Below, piece by piece: positions 16,891-26,851 of a stretch of 56,034 bases of DNA. The stretch is from Planctomycetaceae bacterium. Lineage in GTDB: Bacteria > Planctomycetota > Planctomycetia > Pirellulales > Pirellulaceae. Each line of letters begins with the position of its first letter. Position 1 is the stretch's first letter. The stretch is from positions 1-56,034 of the forward strand of contig JABHUV010000370.1 of NCBI GenBank assembly GCA_018658605.1, written 5' to 3'. The position numbers and the translations under genes were made by a program. The notes under the pieces were generated by a model. The model had not been told where the DNA came from, searched no databases, and was given only the letters and a program-made list of their open reading frames with translations.

Positions 16891-18012
16891 ATGAGTGTAC
16901 TCTTAATTATCGGCGCAAGTACTCGGGCTGCCGTTGCCTCTGCTAGGCAATCCTCCTGGACGATTCATGCCATGGACATGTTTGGAGATATCGATACGCG
17001 CTCACAGTCAAATTTTCAACTTCTCAAAAACTATCCCACCGCCTGCATCTCTTTGCTATCTGACATACAACCCGACGCTATATGTATCACCGGCGCGATG
17101 GAAAATCACCCCGGCGTTCTACAGGAACTTGCAACGCGGGCAACCTTGTTAGCGCCCGCGGTCGACCAGATCGCCCGCATGCGTAATCCATTAAATTTGC
17201 AAGCAGTTCTTGCCAACAGTAGTTGGCAATATCCACGAACATTTGCATCAGATGAATGCCTCCCCCAAGACGAAACACGCTGGCTAAAAAAACCGATCGC
17301 CTCTGCCGCCGGACAAGGAATTCATGCACTCGACAATATCGATACGATTCCTCCTAATCCTGCCATAATTGTCCAAGAGCGAATTTCCGGGCGTGATATC
17401 AGTGCCAGTTTTTTGATGCATCCCTCCCGCACGGAGGTATTAGGGTGCACGGAACAACTACTCGGTCACCGCGAACTTCAGGCAAACGAGTTTCAATACT
17501 GTGGATCGATCGGCCCACTTCATCTTCCTGCGTCCATCAACAGACAATTACTAGAATTAGGCCATTTCCTGCAGCGTGAGTTTGCATTGCGAGGGCTCAT
17601 TGGCGTTGATCTGATATGGCATGATAACCAACTGTGGTTAATCGAAATCAATCCACGCTACACTGCCTCAATGGAACTTTTTGAGTCTCAATTTGATCGT
17701 TCGCTGATTCAATTACACCTCGACTCCTTTGCATCAAATCCTGCGTCATTCAACCGCATTGACCATGCCAAAAAGCACTTTGGAAAAGCTGTGTTATTCG
17801 CTCCAGCAACAACACAAATCCCAAACGAGTTTCAACCCATTTGGCAAGCAGCACTAAATTGTCACCGCCCCACGGTGGCGGATCTACCGACGATTGGGGC
17901 GACCATTCTAGCCGGCCATCCCTTATTCACAATTTTTGCTTGCAGTGAATCAGTTGCAGAGACAAAAGCTAAACTACATCAGCAAGCCGCCACTTTCTAC
18001 AGTCGTCTATAG
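16891..18012 (+). CDS. ATP-grasp protein, probably of the H4MPT-linked C1 gene set
   Basis: 373-residue ATP-grasp enzyme (carboxylate-amine ligase fold). The N-terminus LLIIGASTRAAVASAR is a pre-ATP-grasp nucleotide-type fold; WLKKPIASAAGQGIHAL near 131-147 is the ATP-binding lysine and glycine loop; QERISGRDISASF near 165; and LIGVDLIWHDNQLWLIEINPRYTAS near 235-260 carries the metal ligands Glu252 and Asn254 and Arg256. The exact substrate is unknown. Divergent from fae, it resembles in setting the ATP-grasp gene (orf17) next to fae in methylotrophs, where such genes are thought to serve methanopterin cofactor synthesis. The fold is seen directly; the pathway is inferred from context. Confidence 0.8.
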   Translation: MSVLLIIGASTRAAVASARQSSWTIHAMDMFGDIDTRSQSNFQLLKNYPTACISLLSDIQPDAICITGAMENHPGVLQELATRATLLAPAVDQIARMRNPLNLQAVLANSSWQYPRTFASDECLPQDETRWLKKPIASAAGQGIHALDNIDTIPPNPAIIVQERISGRDISASFLMHPSRTEVLGCTEQLLGHRELQANEFQYCGSIGPLHLPASINRQLLELGHFLQREFALRGLIGVDLIWHDNQLWLIEINPRYTASMELFESQFDRSLIQLHLDSFASNPASFNRIDHAKKHFGKAVLFAPATTQIPNEFQPIWQAALNCHRPTVADLPTIGATILAGHPLFTIFACSESVAETKAKLHQQAATFYSRL

Positions 18013-18052
18013 ACTACGTAAACCAGAGCGCCGCCAAAAGTTGCTGCGGCCA

Positions 18053-18787
18053 TTAGTGATTCCAATTACGTCCGGCGACCTGCGGTTCCCAATCAACTTC
18101 TTCCGCCAACTTCGCAATTTCCCGTAGGCATATCTTTAGAATTTCACCGAGAGTTTGTTTGTCGGTCTTTCCTTGCGACAATTTAACCACATCAATCGGT
18201 TCACCAACGGTCAACTGTACTCTTCCCCGTGACACAAACGGATTAAATAGCGCATTTGTGAAAGTAATGTTCCCTAAGTAAAACGGTACGATTGGCACTC
18301 CCGCGCGAATCGCGACCATCACCGCACCCGGTCGACATGATTGCATCAGTTCTAATGTCGTGTTCAATCGTCCCTCGGGAAACATCAATACTATTCGACC
18401 ACTCGCAGCCTCACGAATGGCCCGCTTGGTGGCCTGAGTATCGACTCCTTGGCGACCAACAGGGATCATCCCCAAAAATCGAAACAGGTGGCGCAGAACA
18501 GGAATCTCAACATATTCTCGAGCAACTAAACATCCGACTGGCTTGTCACAGGCCATTTGCACAATCAAACCATCAACACTGCTACGATGATTGCAAATCA
18601 GAATTGCGCCTGTGGCTAGGCTATTTAATCGACCGTGTAAGCGGGTCTTCCATTGAAACAGCGTAAGCATTGCTATGGGCATCCACAACAATGCTTGCGC
18701 GAAGTTCAAGTGAGAACGACGCGCATAGCCAACGGCCATAAACAAAGGTGACAGGAACGCTAATACAAGTACGGATGTTGCAATCAT
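18053..18787 (-). CDS. 1-acyl-glycerol-3-phosphate acyltransferase family protein (PlsC-like)
   Basis: Predicted acyl-CoA or acyl-ACP transferase making phosphatidic acid or acylating another lipid at the inner membrane. About 244 residues. An N-terminal hydrophobic helix (residues 3-20) and a second one near 35 precede the HX4D catalytic motif NHRSSVD (His67, Asp72), a GMIPVGRQG segment near 108, FPEGRLN near 135 (acceptor binding) and VPIVPFYLGN near 164. ATG 18787 or GTG 18799 may be the start; neither has a good ribosome site, but it lies close behind the rimI-like gene (stop at 18816), so translation may be coupled. Substrate not determined. Confidence 0.85.
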   Translation of the reverse strand: MIATSVLVLAFLSPLFMAVGYARRSHLNFAQALLWMPIAMLTLFQWKTRLHGRLNSLATGAILICNHRSSVDGLIVQMACDKPVGCLVAREYVEIPVLRHLFRFLGMIPVGRQGVDTQATKRAIREAASGRIVLMFPEGRLNTTLELMQSCRPGAVMVAIRAGVPIVPFYLGNITFTNALFNPFVSRGRVQLTVGEPIDVVKLSQGKTDKQTLGEILKICLREIAKLAEEVDWEPQVAGRNWNH

Positions 18788-18815
18788 ATCGCCTACCACT
18801 CGGACAAAAGATATC

Positions 18816-19331
18816 TCATCCAGCTAGCCGAGAAATACGATTGGGGGCCATTTCGACAGCTTCAGCCACGTGCCTAAACTGCATTAGATACGCATCTTCG
18901 ACCGTGTCTTCGTAAAAGTCTCTTAACACCGACAGCGCTAGAAATCCCTGCTTATGGAAAAACAACTGTGCGTCTAGATTGGTTTCTCGAACCTCCAAGA
19001 CAACTCGATTACGCCTTTGTCTAGACAGCTTGCTTTTGAGTTTTTCGACCATTGCCGTACCGATCTTTGATCGTTTCTGTGCGGGGCATACTGAGAAATT
19101 CAGGACGTGCAAACGGCTTTTGTGCAGCTCGTAAACCATAAATCCGACGATTTCATCGTCGCGTTCGGCAACCATGCCAATACAATTTCGCTGCCGCAGG
19201 CAGCGTATAAAATCATCTTCGCTCCAGGCGAACTCAAAATTGGCATTCTCAATTTTAAGGACGTCCGGCATATCACGCCGAATCATCCAACGCATATGTA
19301 AGTCGGCATACTCTGTGGCTTCCAACGGCAT
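18816..19331 (-). CDS. GNAT acetyltransferase, RimI-like
   Basis: 171-residue N-acetyltransferase resembling RimI, which acetylates the N-terminal alanine of ribosomal protein S18. Visible: RRDMPDVLKIENANFEFAW near 18, VGFMVYELHKSRLHVLNFSVCP near 62-83, the acetyl-CoA phosphate loop QKRSKIGTAMVEKL near 85-98 (R/Q-x-x-G-x-G/A pattern), LEVRETNLDAQLFFHKQGF near 115-133 and a Tyr in DFYED. Many GNAT enzymes share this pattern, so the substrate is only suggested. Same strand as, and just upstream of, the PlsC-like gene. Confidence 0.82.
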   Translation of the reverse strand: MPLEATEYADLHMRWMIRRDMPDVLKIENANFEFAWSEDDFIRCLRQRNCIGMVAERDDEIVGFMVYELHKSRLHVLNFSVCPAQKRSKIGTAMVEKLKSKLSRQRRNRVVLEVRETNLDAQLFFHKQGFLALSVLRDFYEDTVEDAYLMQFRHVAEAVEMAPNRISRLAG

Positions 19332-19387
19332 TCACACACTCCTTCGTATTCATGTGCTAACTTACGTTAACTCATCATCGCATTTAC

Positions 19388-19411
19388 TTGAAAAGGTTCC
19401 GTCCTTTTCAA
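19388..19411. repeat. 9-bp inverted repeat upstream of rimI-like gene
   Basis: TTGAAAAGG-TTCCGT-CCTTTTCAA is a perfect 9-base stem with a 6-base loop in the 242-base gap between the giant gene and rimI. No T-run follows, so it is either a terminator remnant of the giant operon or an operator/leader element of rimI. Confidence 0.45.
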
Positions 19412-19442
19412 ACACGATCGTTGTTGCTATTTTACTTTCCAC

Positions 19443-19469
19443 ACGAATTGAACAACGTGTTCAATTCGT
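19443..19469. repeat. 11-bp inverted repeat upstream of rimI-like gene
   Basis: ACGAATTGAAC-AACGT-GTTCAATTCGT is a perfect 11-base stem with a 5-base loop, 34 bases from the previous hairpin. Neither side carries a T-run. Two strong hairpins in one short gap may end the long giant-protein transcript or regulate rimI. Confidence 0.5.
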
Positions 19470-19573
19470 TCAACTAAGCCCCTGTAAATGCGACCACAAA
19501 CAACGCGGAAAGCTTGAATCGAGAAAGTAGAAAATAGCAGATTACGTTTTTCTTGCCAAGACGAGCTTGTAGT

Positions 19574-22500
19574 TTAGTTGCCTACATTCGGTGTAAGTAT
19601 TTTTCGTTTGCGTGTCTTTATAAACCTCTGACTCGGACACATATTCATAATCAGACAAACGCCAATTAGCAATCCTCCTAGCACTCCCGACGCAAAGAAC
19701 AACCACCAGACCACTCCCAGCAGTACAGGTGGGCCTAAGGGTACTAATGCGATCCAATGTGTTAACCACTCTTGCTGTATCGCCCAAAATGCTAAACCCA
19801 TAGCAACACACAACAGGGTTATCGCAAGTAATTTAACCCAAGGACTGTCACCACCAATTGCAGACGCTCCCGTAATAACAACTTGACGTAATTGTCCGTC
19901 GACGACACCGCGGACTGTTACAAAGGAATTTCTCTGTTTCTGGGGTAGAATTTGGCCTTTGCCTTGGACGGCGTTTGGCATACTTCCTGACTCAGTAAGA
20001 ATACGAGCAAGGTCTTGTTGCATATCCGCATCCATAAAATCTTGGGACGATTCGATCAATGCCATACCTTGTAATCCTACAAGCTGACTACTAAGTTCGT
20101 CGTATTGCGTTTTCCAAAAACTATTTTCTTGACTTCCCGAGACTCTTCCAACGGAATCCCACAGTCGAATCTGTGCTCGTAATTGCACATTGGAAATCTC
20201 GACAATTGACGCGCCGACCAACGTGTCTAACTGTAAACTCTGCAGAATGCTTTGGTCCGCGTGCACTGTCAAAACGCTCTTCTTAACAACCACGTGCTCG
20301 GGTACAGGAAAAACAAGGGGCACCGCGTTCGGCCCCACAACTCTCTCAAGCTTGCTGGTGAAAACGATTTCAATTTCATGAAAATCTGTATTGGACTGTA
20401 GGGGAATATGCAGCGATTTTGTCACTCCCTGACGTACCGGCAACGGAACACCGTGCACACTCACACCGACCAATTCCAACGATTCCGGCCATGATAAAAC
20501 AAATTCATCGCCCGTCGACGGAACTAAGTAATATTTGGCGATCGCAAACAATTGCTGTGAGGTCGTCAGTGTCAGTTCGTAATCAGCCAACGTTACCACT
20601 CCTTGATTCTGAGCGTCAACACTGGGGCGCAAATAAATATCTGAATTTTCCGACAAGGGAAAGACATAGTGACTTTCGGGAGTAACCTCAGAGGGGATGA
20701 TTACATTGGACCAGCGACTCAATGGTTTTGCGTTAGTGGAATCCCATTGGATCTTTTTCCCCATTCGGTCAAATTGAGGTACAAAAACATAACTTTTTAT
20801 TTTGTCGCTGTCCAAGTCAACAATTCTAACGTTAGGGACTTGGACAACGCCCTCATCTTGTGCCAACTTGAACTCAACCATCCATTCGTAAGATGCTTGG
20901 GTAGGATCATCAGGACGCAGCACAATCCATTGTTCACCACGGTCACCATCAATCAACTCATATTGGAAATTCGGCGACACTATAATTGTTTGGACATCAA
21001 CATTCCGCACCGCAATCCTCAGAATCGACAACTCACCTTGAACTAATTGCAATTGTGACTGGATACGTGCCATCCAGTTGCCGTCAATATCATGCATACT
21101 TGTCGCAATCGTTCCACTGAAATTAATCGGATTCCGTCTAGCCCGAACCTCACACCGACGAGCATCAACAGAGGAATGAAATATGGCCAGCAGGCGTCCT
21201 CGATGTAATGCATCAAACCGCCGCTCAACGGTCGGAAAAACAATATCACTAGGGGCCAGAATCCGAGCCAACACACTATCGGTGGTATACACACTGACAT
21301 GTTCACTACGTATCGATGCCTGTTCTAACGACACGACGGGAACTTGTGTTGCCTGATCAGTTAACTGAACGAATCCTCGTAATTCGAAACTATGTGTTCC
21401 CGTGAGTCCCTGATTAAAAAACACTGACAAATACCCCCCTTGAACTATATGCATTTCTGCTTCTAAAGGGATACCGTTTTGAAACATTGACAACGACTCA
21501 AGTTGAAAACGCTGTGGAATCTTAAAACGATGTTGCATGACAGAACTATTCGTAACTTCGATGTCCGCAAAATATCGTACGACGACTTTTTCTGCGTCTA
21601 GCGTAACATCGCAATGCTGCTCCACCAGCGTTGTCGTGACTCGAGGTGTAGTGGTGATAGTCGGAATATCGTTCTCTTGAATATCAAACACACCACTAAA
21701 GGCATCGGTGGCATTAAAAACCCGTTGCAGTTTTTCATAATTTGCTTGTGCCGTCGTCGCGCCAACATCACTTTGCCAGGTCAACTCGTCGTGGACTGAA
21801 AAGGCCATCCAATGTTTGTTTTGGCGTTGTACCATGGTGTGTATATGTGGTGCTGCGATATTTCCTATACCCGATGCTTCATCTATATAAAACTGCAGTA
21901 AAACCTCAAAACCCTCTGAAGTTGGTCGCTCCAGTGTAAAATGAATCGTAGTCTGCTCTCCTTCTTGAATAAGAGGAGATTCTGAAATCACCTGACCTGC
22001 CTGAATGGGCAATAGCTTTAACCGTGGGTCAACCTGCAAACTAAATTGTTGCGCATTGCCGGCGAGCACGTCAAATTGCAAACGAACATCCACGGTAACT
22101 GAATGGGGTGCAAGATGTAACCACTGATATTGATCCACCTCCAATATGGCCGATGTCAACAATTCCGCCTCGTCGATGGACCACAGCACTTCAAACAAAC
22201 CGGCCCGACCAAGCTGTACCGAAGTTTGCCGCGCTGCCGAATCAACCGTCGTCGCGCCAGCATGACCTCGCACAACTACATGCTGCCCACCATCGATGTG
22301 ATTCGTGATTAGTTTCGCGTCAACCACCTTCGGAATATGTAACGAAAAATGCTGTGATTCCTGTATTGCCGATAACGGTTCGATCAAGATTGTCAGCTCA
22401 TGACCGCCGGCATTAGCAAGTTGAAATTGTAGGCCTTGTTGACTTTCATGCCACTGCGTACGGATTTCCTGACCCTGTTGTAACACGCGCACCGATTTAC

Positions 22501-25500
22501 ATTCCGACTGCCAAAACGGTAGGACAACATCAACTATTGTGTCGGTCGTACGTATTTCAATGACCGATGTAATCATTGGAGTGATCGCTGTCCCTGCCGC
22601 CACATCCTCATTCCATGTCAACTCATAGTTTGCGGATGTCAAAAGCCAATCACGACTACCCGTTTGTAGCTGAGAATAACGGTTTCTCATTCTCTGGTAA
22701 AACTCTTCCGGCAAATAGACATATTCACCATAAGGTTCCTTTTGATCATCCACTGGCATATAAACATCAAATACAATAGGTGCCTCTGCCACATCGGAAT
22801 TTACGGCTTCGGTGATAGGCGATATAGTCGGATTCTGGAAAGCTCTGGCCATCTCACTCTCCAACAAGCATAAAACAAGTAGCAATCCACAAGATAAAAT
22901 TTGAGGGTTTAAATTTACGTTAAACCCCAAATCCGCGGATTGGACTAAATGAGAGCCTTCTTCCTGCTTTCGTGTACGAACTACAAACACAACAAACCAT
23001 GTCACCAACGACGCAAAAAATGCTTGCGAGCCAAATTCAAGCACCGTGATCGGTAAGAATAAGCAAATCGAACCCACGACTGGAGGAACAATAAAACTGA
23101 GGCGCCAACGCTGCCGAACTAGAACAAAAAACAAACCCAGCCACCCGACAAAGCTGCCCCACGACATTGCACGCATCGTGGTCGCACGAAATGTTGTAAA
23201 AGTCATTTGCTCGTCTTGCCCAAATACACCAGTAGCGACTACCCACAATTGGTCTTGTTGCAAACTCGCTCGATACGACGCCGCCGCTTGAAAATCACTA
23301 GAGGGCTGTTGATACTTACCTATCATCCAAGCTTCCAGCGGAACCAAACTACCAATTGCCATCTCGTACATATCTACCAACCTCTGTTGGTGAACAGAGG
23401 TTGATTTAACTACCGGTACTATGGATCCACCGTCATTGAACCATCGATCCGACGTGAGCACCAAGCGATCACCTAACATTAGAAATGACAGGTGTTTGTT
23501 TTCTAACCACGACAACGACGATTGCTCTTGATTGGATCCATCGGAGACCGGTGCCAGTTCGCACAGTGAACTCGGCGACACCTCGGCAAATTGAAGTGCT
23601 AGCACGTCAACCACAATATCGGGCAGACTGGGATCATTTCGTCTGATTTTACGGTAGTTGTCTAACCACATCGCCCAATTCAATCCTGCGTTCACTTCCT
23701 CAAACCTAGCTGCACGAACCAAGGCTCTGGAAACTCGTTGTTGCATGTTTCTTCTTAGAACCTCAGATCGCAAACCCCTGGATTGGTCAAAATGCACATT
23801 ACTGGTGTCGACGTGTGTTGACGAACTTAGCCATGGACCAAAGAGCCGCCGCATAATCGTAGGTGGATTATGCCCTTCACGCATCAGTTCATAACCAGGT
23901 GGAATCGACACTGACCAGGTGGTGTTTAAGATCTGGCACTCTAACTTTGGAAGAAACGCCTCAAGTTGTTGTACAAATCCAAGTGGTTGGCGATGAGCAT
24001 TGAATCGAATCGTGACATAGGATAACTGTTGTTGCTGATTTAATGGAATTTGGTACCGTCGCCTAGATGTCTGCTTCTCTTCTAAGTCCAAATAGACGCG
24101 TTCATGGTCAACCGTTATGCTCTGCGGTTCAACTGCCGTAGGTAACTGCAATAACAAAAAAGGTTCCCCACGGTTCTCAACGACATAACGGACTTCATGC
24201 AAACTGCGACCATTTGTCAAATGGCGAGATTGAACATGTGCCATCCAAACCCAATGATTCTGCTTTCCAGACTTACGAACTACGGAAACTTGAGGTGAAG
24301 AACCTAAGGGCTGTGAATAAACGAAACCTTGACGAAAGCTAGGAGAACCTTCGGTAAATTGTGGTAGGGAACGATTAATCGTACCCCCTAAAAATGCAAC
24401 CTGATCTTCCGTGCCCCACCGCACATCCACTCGACCCACAAATTCATTCGCCGAAGACACTTGATACAGCGGCAAGTCTGAAAAGGTAGTGCGGTCTAAG
24501 GTCCGTTGCCCCATTAGAACAAACGGAGTGCCCTGAGGGTCTGGAAGTACAAATTCCCATACGTGATTCTCTTGGGCAACGCTTTCTGTGACTTGTAGGT
24601 TTGTCCGAGTATTTTCAGCTAAGTTAAAGGGCAGCGTTTGGCTTGCCCCCTCGCCCAGTGGGTACCAACTCCATTGCATTTGTCCACCTTTCCGTTGAGT
24701 GGACACAACCTGCAAACGGTTTACCTGCGTGGCATCTGGACGAATGGTTAATTTCACTGTCTCATGCACCCCGTTACTTTGAACTTCCAAGGCACTATAT
24801 AGAGCTACATCAAACGTCTGTTGGCGGCGAGAAACTGTAAACAGCGCTTGTACGACCGCTGGATCGTGACGGTAAATAAACCCCACATCCTGTAACATCT
24901 CGATTTCCGCCAATTCTTGCGATTGAGAATTCAGGCGAAACGGAAGCAAAGCCGCCGCATTTAAGACTCGTAATACCGCCGGTTGCTCAGCGACGACGCC
25001 AATCAAATGCTGTTGCTCGACCACTTGGTACATGCGTCGTTTACTTGGGGACAGTGGCTCAAACCCTAGGCAAGTCAACTGATTACCGGAAAATTCCCCG
25101 GACTCAATAGGACGCTGCAAATGCAATTTCAAAGTCACCGCTTGGTTCCGGCCAATCGCACTATCAAACACTAACTCCAACACTCGCTGTTTAACTCCAG
25201 CTACCGTCACCGTGGACACCTGAAATTGATCTATTAGACCCTCAGGCTCAGTGTTTACGGATATTACCTTCCACGGCAACTTCAATGACATACGCAATTG
25301 ATGAACCGTTGAATCTCCTGACGTGACATGAATTTTTGTTACCAACTTTAGCAACTCAGTGGATGCTTCATATCGTGATATTTGCGTGGCATGCAAAACG
25401 ATCGGAGCGAAATCGACGGTTATCAGAATCTCTGGATTGGGCTCAAACATCTCAAGCATTCGGACAGCAGTCCCCTGTTCCTTATTGAATTCACGCTCGA

Positions 25501-26851
25501 CCGCTCCCTTCGGCACCAACAGTTGCAACTGAAGTCCATCGCGCATACCAATACTCATCTGGCCTTGTCGCCAAACCACATCACCAACCTGTATTACCGG
25601 TAAACGAATTGCCTGTCCCAGTGCAAATGGAGCTACTGCTCGTATTTCTATTTCAGCATCAACCGTGATGGAAGCTAAGGCAATGTCATAGCGATTCGCA
25701 TTGTTTGGATCAGGTTGAATCGTTAATTCTTGATTTCCACTACGGACAGAAGTCAACTTCAAAGAAGGATCCAATTCTATTGAAATGCTTCCATCATCTT
25801 GCTGACGTGTATCTAATTGAATCGTCGAAACAACATCGATCCCGGATTTACCAATCGTATAGTCGACTTGGCTTGTATAAAATCTTATTGTCGAATCTGT
25901 CGCTGTCTGGGAAGATTTATCGACCGTCAATGTCGTTGTAGTACGACTTCCAATTTGCACTAGCCAACGTTGAAACCCATCAGCTAAAGATGGCAATGAG
26001 ACGAAACTGGGCATATCCAGCGTTTCTAACATTACCGACGTTTCCACGGGCCTTGATTGCCCGTCAGATTCCGATCGTTCTGTGGCTGAATCGGTCCATA
26101 ACAGACCAGCCGAAGACTTGAGTGACAATCCAACAGGAACGTCTATGACAAAGATCGAAGACCCTGCCGTGGGAACGGCTAGATCAAATCGATGAACTCC
26201 ACCGGACAAAGTACGACCTCGCAACGTCCAGTCGAAATGCAACATCCCCGATTGAGGTACGAGCAATACTGGTAAACCTGCAGATGTCACTCCGGTCGTG
26301 GCCGGTAGGTTTTCATCGACTGGCGCATCATCGTTTTGACCGGTGGTAGTTGCCAACCAGCGCGGTGAAGCAATAGCGAGTGACGATTCACTCAATGACA
26401 TTCGCCCTGAGCCCGATAACATCGACTCAATAGCCAACCAAGCTTTGCCAGCAGTCAACTGGCCATTCTGTTGTTTCACATAATAAATAGAACGTCTAAC
26501 AATAAACGCGCCAGATCCGCCATCGCGTGCAGCGCGCTGTTCTAGGTCAGCCGCGTTTATCGCATCAATCATCTCCTTGAACGAAAGTCGCTTAACCGGC
26601 AAATACCCCTGCAAAACGGAATCTAAATCATCATGGTTGACTCGCACATCGCGATAAAACAAATCACTCGCCGAAAACTTCCCACCTGCCCCGTTAGCAT
26701 CATTGCCTGCAACTGGTGTTGCTCGCTGCGCTGATACCTGACCAGCGAAGACGAAGCTTGCCAATGCCAATGTACTGACGACAAACCTACGTGTGGAACC
26801 GCTGTATCCACGACGTCGCTTAGTAAACGTAAGGGATCCTTGATCCATCAT
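19574..26851 (-). CDS. Giant exported membrane protein (2425 aa), apparent tandem duplication
   Basis: Not recognised as a named family. Residues 22-42 form a signal peptide ending near VSAQ. The first half (about 43-1225) is beta-rich, without low-complexity repeats, and ends in several transmembrane segments (about 1228-1295) followed by a basic RTRKQ. Residues 1319-1339 form a second signal-like hydrophobic segment ending MARAFQ, after which a second large beta-rich region (1340-2335) ends again in transmembrane helices (2340-2405) and a basic tail. Each half repeats the layout of the upstream 1186-residue protein, so this looks like two such proteins fused. Its ATG overlaps the TAA of that gene (TAATG), implying coupled translation and a stoichiometric partner. 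Location: envelope, bulk probably periplasmic. Confidence 0.75.
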   Translation of the reverse strand: MMDQGSLTFTKRRRGYSGSTRRFVVSTLALASFVFAGQVSAQRATPVAGNDANGAGGKFSASDLFYRDVRVNHDDLDSVLQGYLPVKRLSFKEMIDAINAADLEQRAARDGGSGAFIVRRSIYYVKQQNGQLTAGKAWLAIESMLSGSGRMSLSESSLAIASPRWLATTTGQNDDAPVDENLPATTGVTSAGLPVLLVPQSGMLHFDWTLRGRTLSGGVHRFDLAVPTAGSSIFVIDVPVGLSLKSSAGLLWTDSATERSESDGQSRPVETSVMLETLDMPSFVSLPSLADGFQRWLVQIGSRTTTTLTVDKSSQTATDSTIRFYTSQVDYTIGKSGIDVVSTIQLDTRQQDDGSISIELDPSLKLTSVRSGNQELTIQPDPNNANRYDIALASITVDAEIEIRAVAPFALGQAIRLPVIQVGDVVWRQGQMSIGMRDGLQLQLLVPKGAVEREFNKEQGTAVRMLEMFEPNPEILITVDFAPIVLHATQISRYEASTELLKLVTKIHVTSGDSTVHQLRMSLKLPWKVISVNTEPEGLIDQFQVSTVTVAGVKQRVLELVFDSAIGRNQAVTLKLHLQRPIESGEFSGNQLTCLGFEPLSPSKRRMYQVVEQQHLIGVVAEQPAVLRVLNAAALLPFRLNSQSQELAEIEMLQDVGFIYRHDPAVVQALFTVSRRQQTFDVALYSALEVQSNGVHETVKLTIRPDATQVNRLQVVSTQRKGGQMQWSWYPLGEGASQTLPFNLAENTRTNLQVTESVAQENHVWEFVLPDPQGTPFVLMGQRTLDRTTFSDLPLYQVSSANEFVGRVDVRWGTEDQVAFLGGTINRSLPQFTEGSPSFRQGFVYSQPLGSSPQVSVVRKSGKQNHWVWMAHVQSRHLTNGRSLHEVRYVVENRGEPFLLLQLPTAVEPQSITVDHERVYLDLEEKQTSRRRYQIPLNQQQQLSYVTIRFNAHRQPLGFVQQLEAFLPKLECQILNTTWSVSIPPGYELMREGHNPPTIMRRLFGPWLSSSTHVDTSNVHFDQSRGLRSEVLRRNMQQRVSRALVRAARFEEVNAGLNWAMWLDNYRKIRRNDPSLPDIVVDVLALQFAEVSPSSLCELAPVSDGSNQEQSSLSWLENKHLSFLMLGDRLVLTSDRWFNDGGSIVPVVKSTSVHQQRLVDMYEMAIGSLVPLEAWMIGKYQQPSSDFQAAASYRASLQQDQLWVVATGVFGQDEQMTFTTFRATTMRAMSWGSFVGWLGLFFVLVRQRWRLSFIVPPVVGSICLFLPITVLEFGSQAFFASLVTWFVVFVVRTRKQEEGSHLVQSADLGFNVNLNPQILSCGLLLVLCLLESEMARAFQNPTISPITEAVNSDVAEAPIVFDVYMPVDDQKEPYGEYVYLPEEFYQRMRNRYSQLQTGSRDWLLTSANYELTWNEDVAAGTAITPMITSVIEIRTTDTIVDVVLPFWQSECKSVRVLQQGQEIRTQWHESQQGLQFQLANAGGHELTILIEPLSAIQESQHFSLHIPKVVDAKLITNHIDGGQHVVVRGHAGATTVDSAARQTSVQLGRAGLFEVLWSIDEAELLTSAILEVDQYQWLHLAPHSVTVDVRLQFDVLAGNAQQFSLQVDPRLKLLPIQAGQVISESPLIQEGEQTTIHFTLERPTSEGFEVLLQFYIDEASGIGNIAAPHIHTMVQRQNKHWMAFSVHDELTWQSDVGATTAQANYEKLQRVFNATDAFSGVFDIQENDIPTITTTPRVTTTLVEQHCDVTLDAEKVVVRYFADIEVTNSSVMQHRFKIPQRFQLESLSMFQNGIPLEAEMHIVQGGYLSVFFNQGLTGTHSFELRGFVQLTDQATQVPVVSLEQASIRSEHVSVYTTDSVLARILAPSDIVFPTVERRFDALHRGRLLAIFHSSVDARRCEVRARRNPINFSGTIATSMHDIDGNWMARIQSQLQLVQGELSILRIAVRNVDVQTIIVSPNFQYELIDGDRGEQWIVLRPDDPTQASYEWMVEFKLAQDEGVVQVPNVRIVDLDSDKIKSYVFVPQFDRMGKKIQWDSTNAKPLSRWSNVIIPSEVTPESHYVFPLSENSDIYLRPSVDAQNQGVVTLADYELTLTTSQQLFAIAKYYLVPSTGDEFVLSWPESLELVGVSVHGVPLPVRQGVTKSLHIPLQSNTDFHEIEIVFTSKLERVVGPNAVPLVFPVPEHVVVKKSVLTVHADQSILQSLQLDTLVGASIVEISNVQLRAQIRLWDSVGRVSGSQENSFWKTQYDELSSQLVGLQGMALIESSQDFMDADMQQDLARILTESGSMPNAVQGKGQILPQKQRNSFVTVRGVVDGQLRQVVITGASAIGGDSPWVKLLAITLLCVAMGLAFWAIQQEWLTHWIALVPLGPPVLLGVVWWLFFASGVLGGLLIGVCLIMNMCPSQRFIKTRKRKILTPNVGN

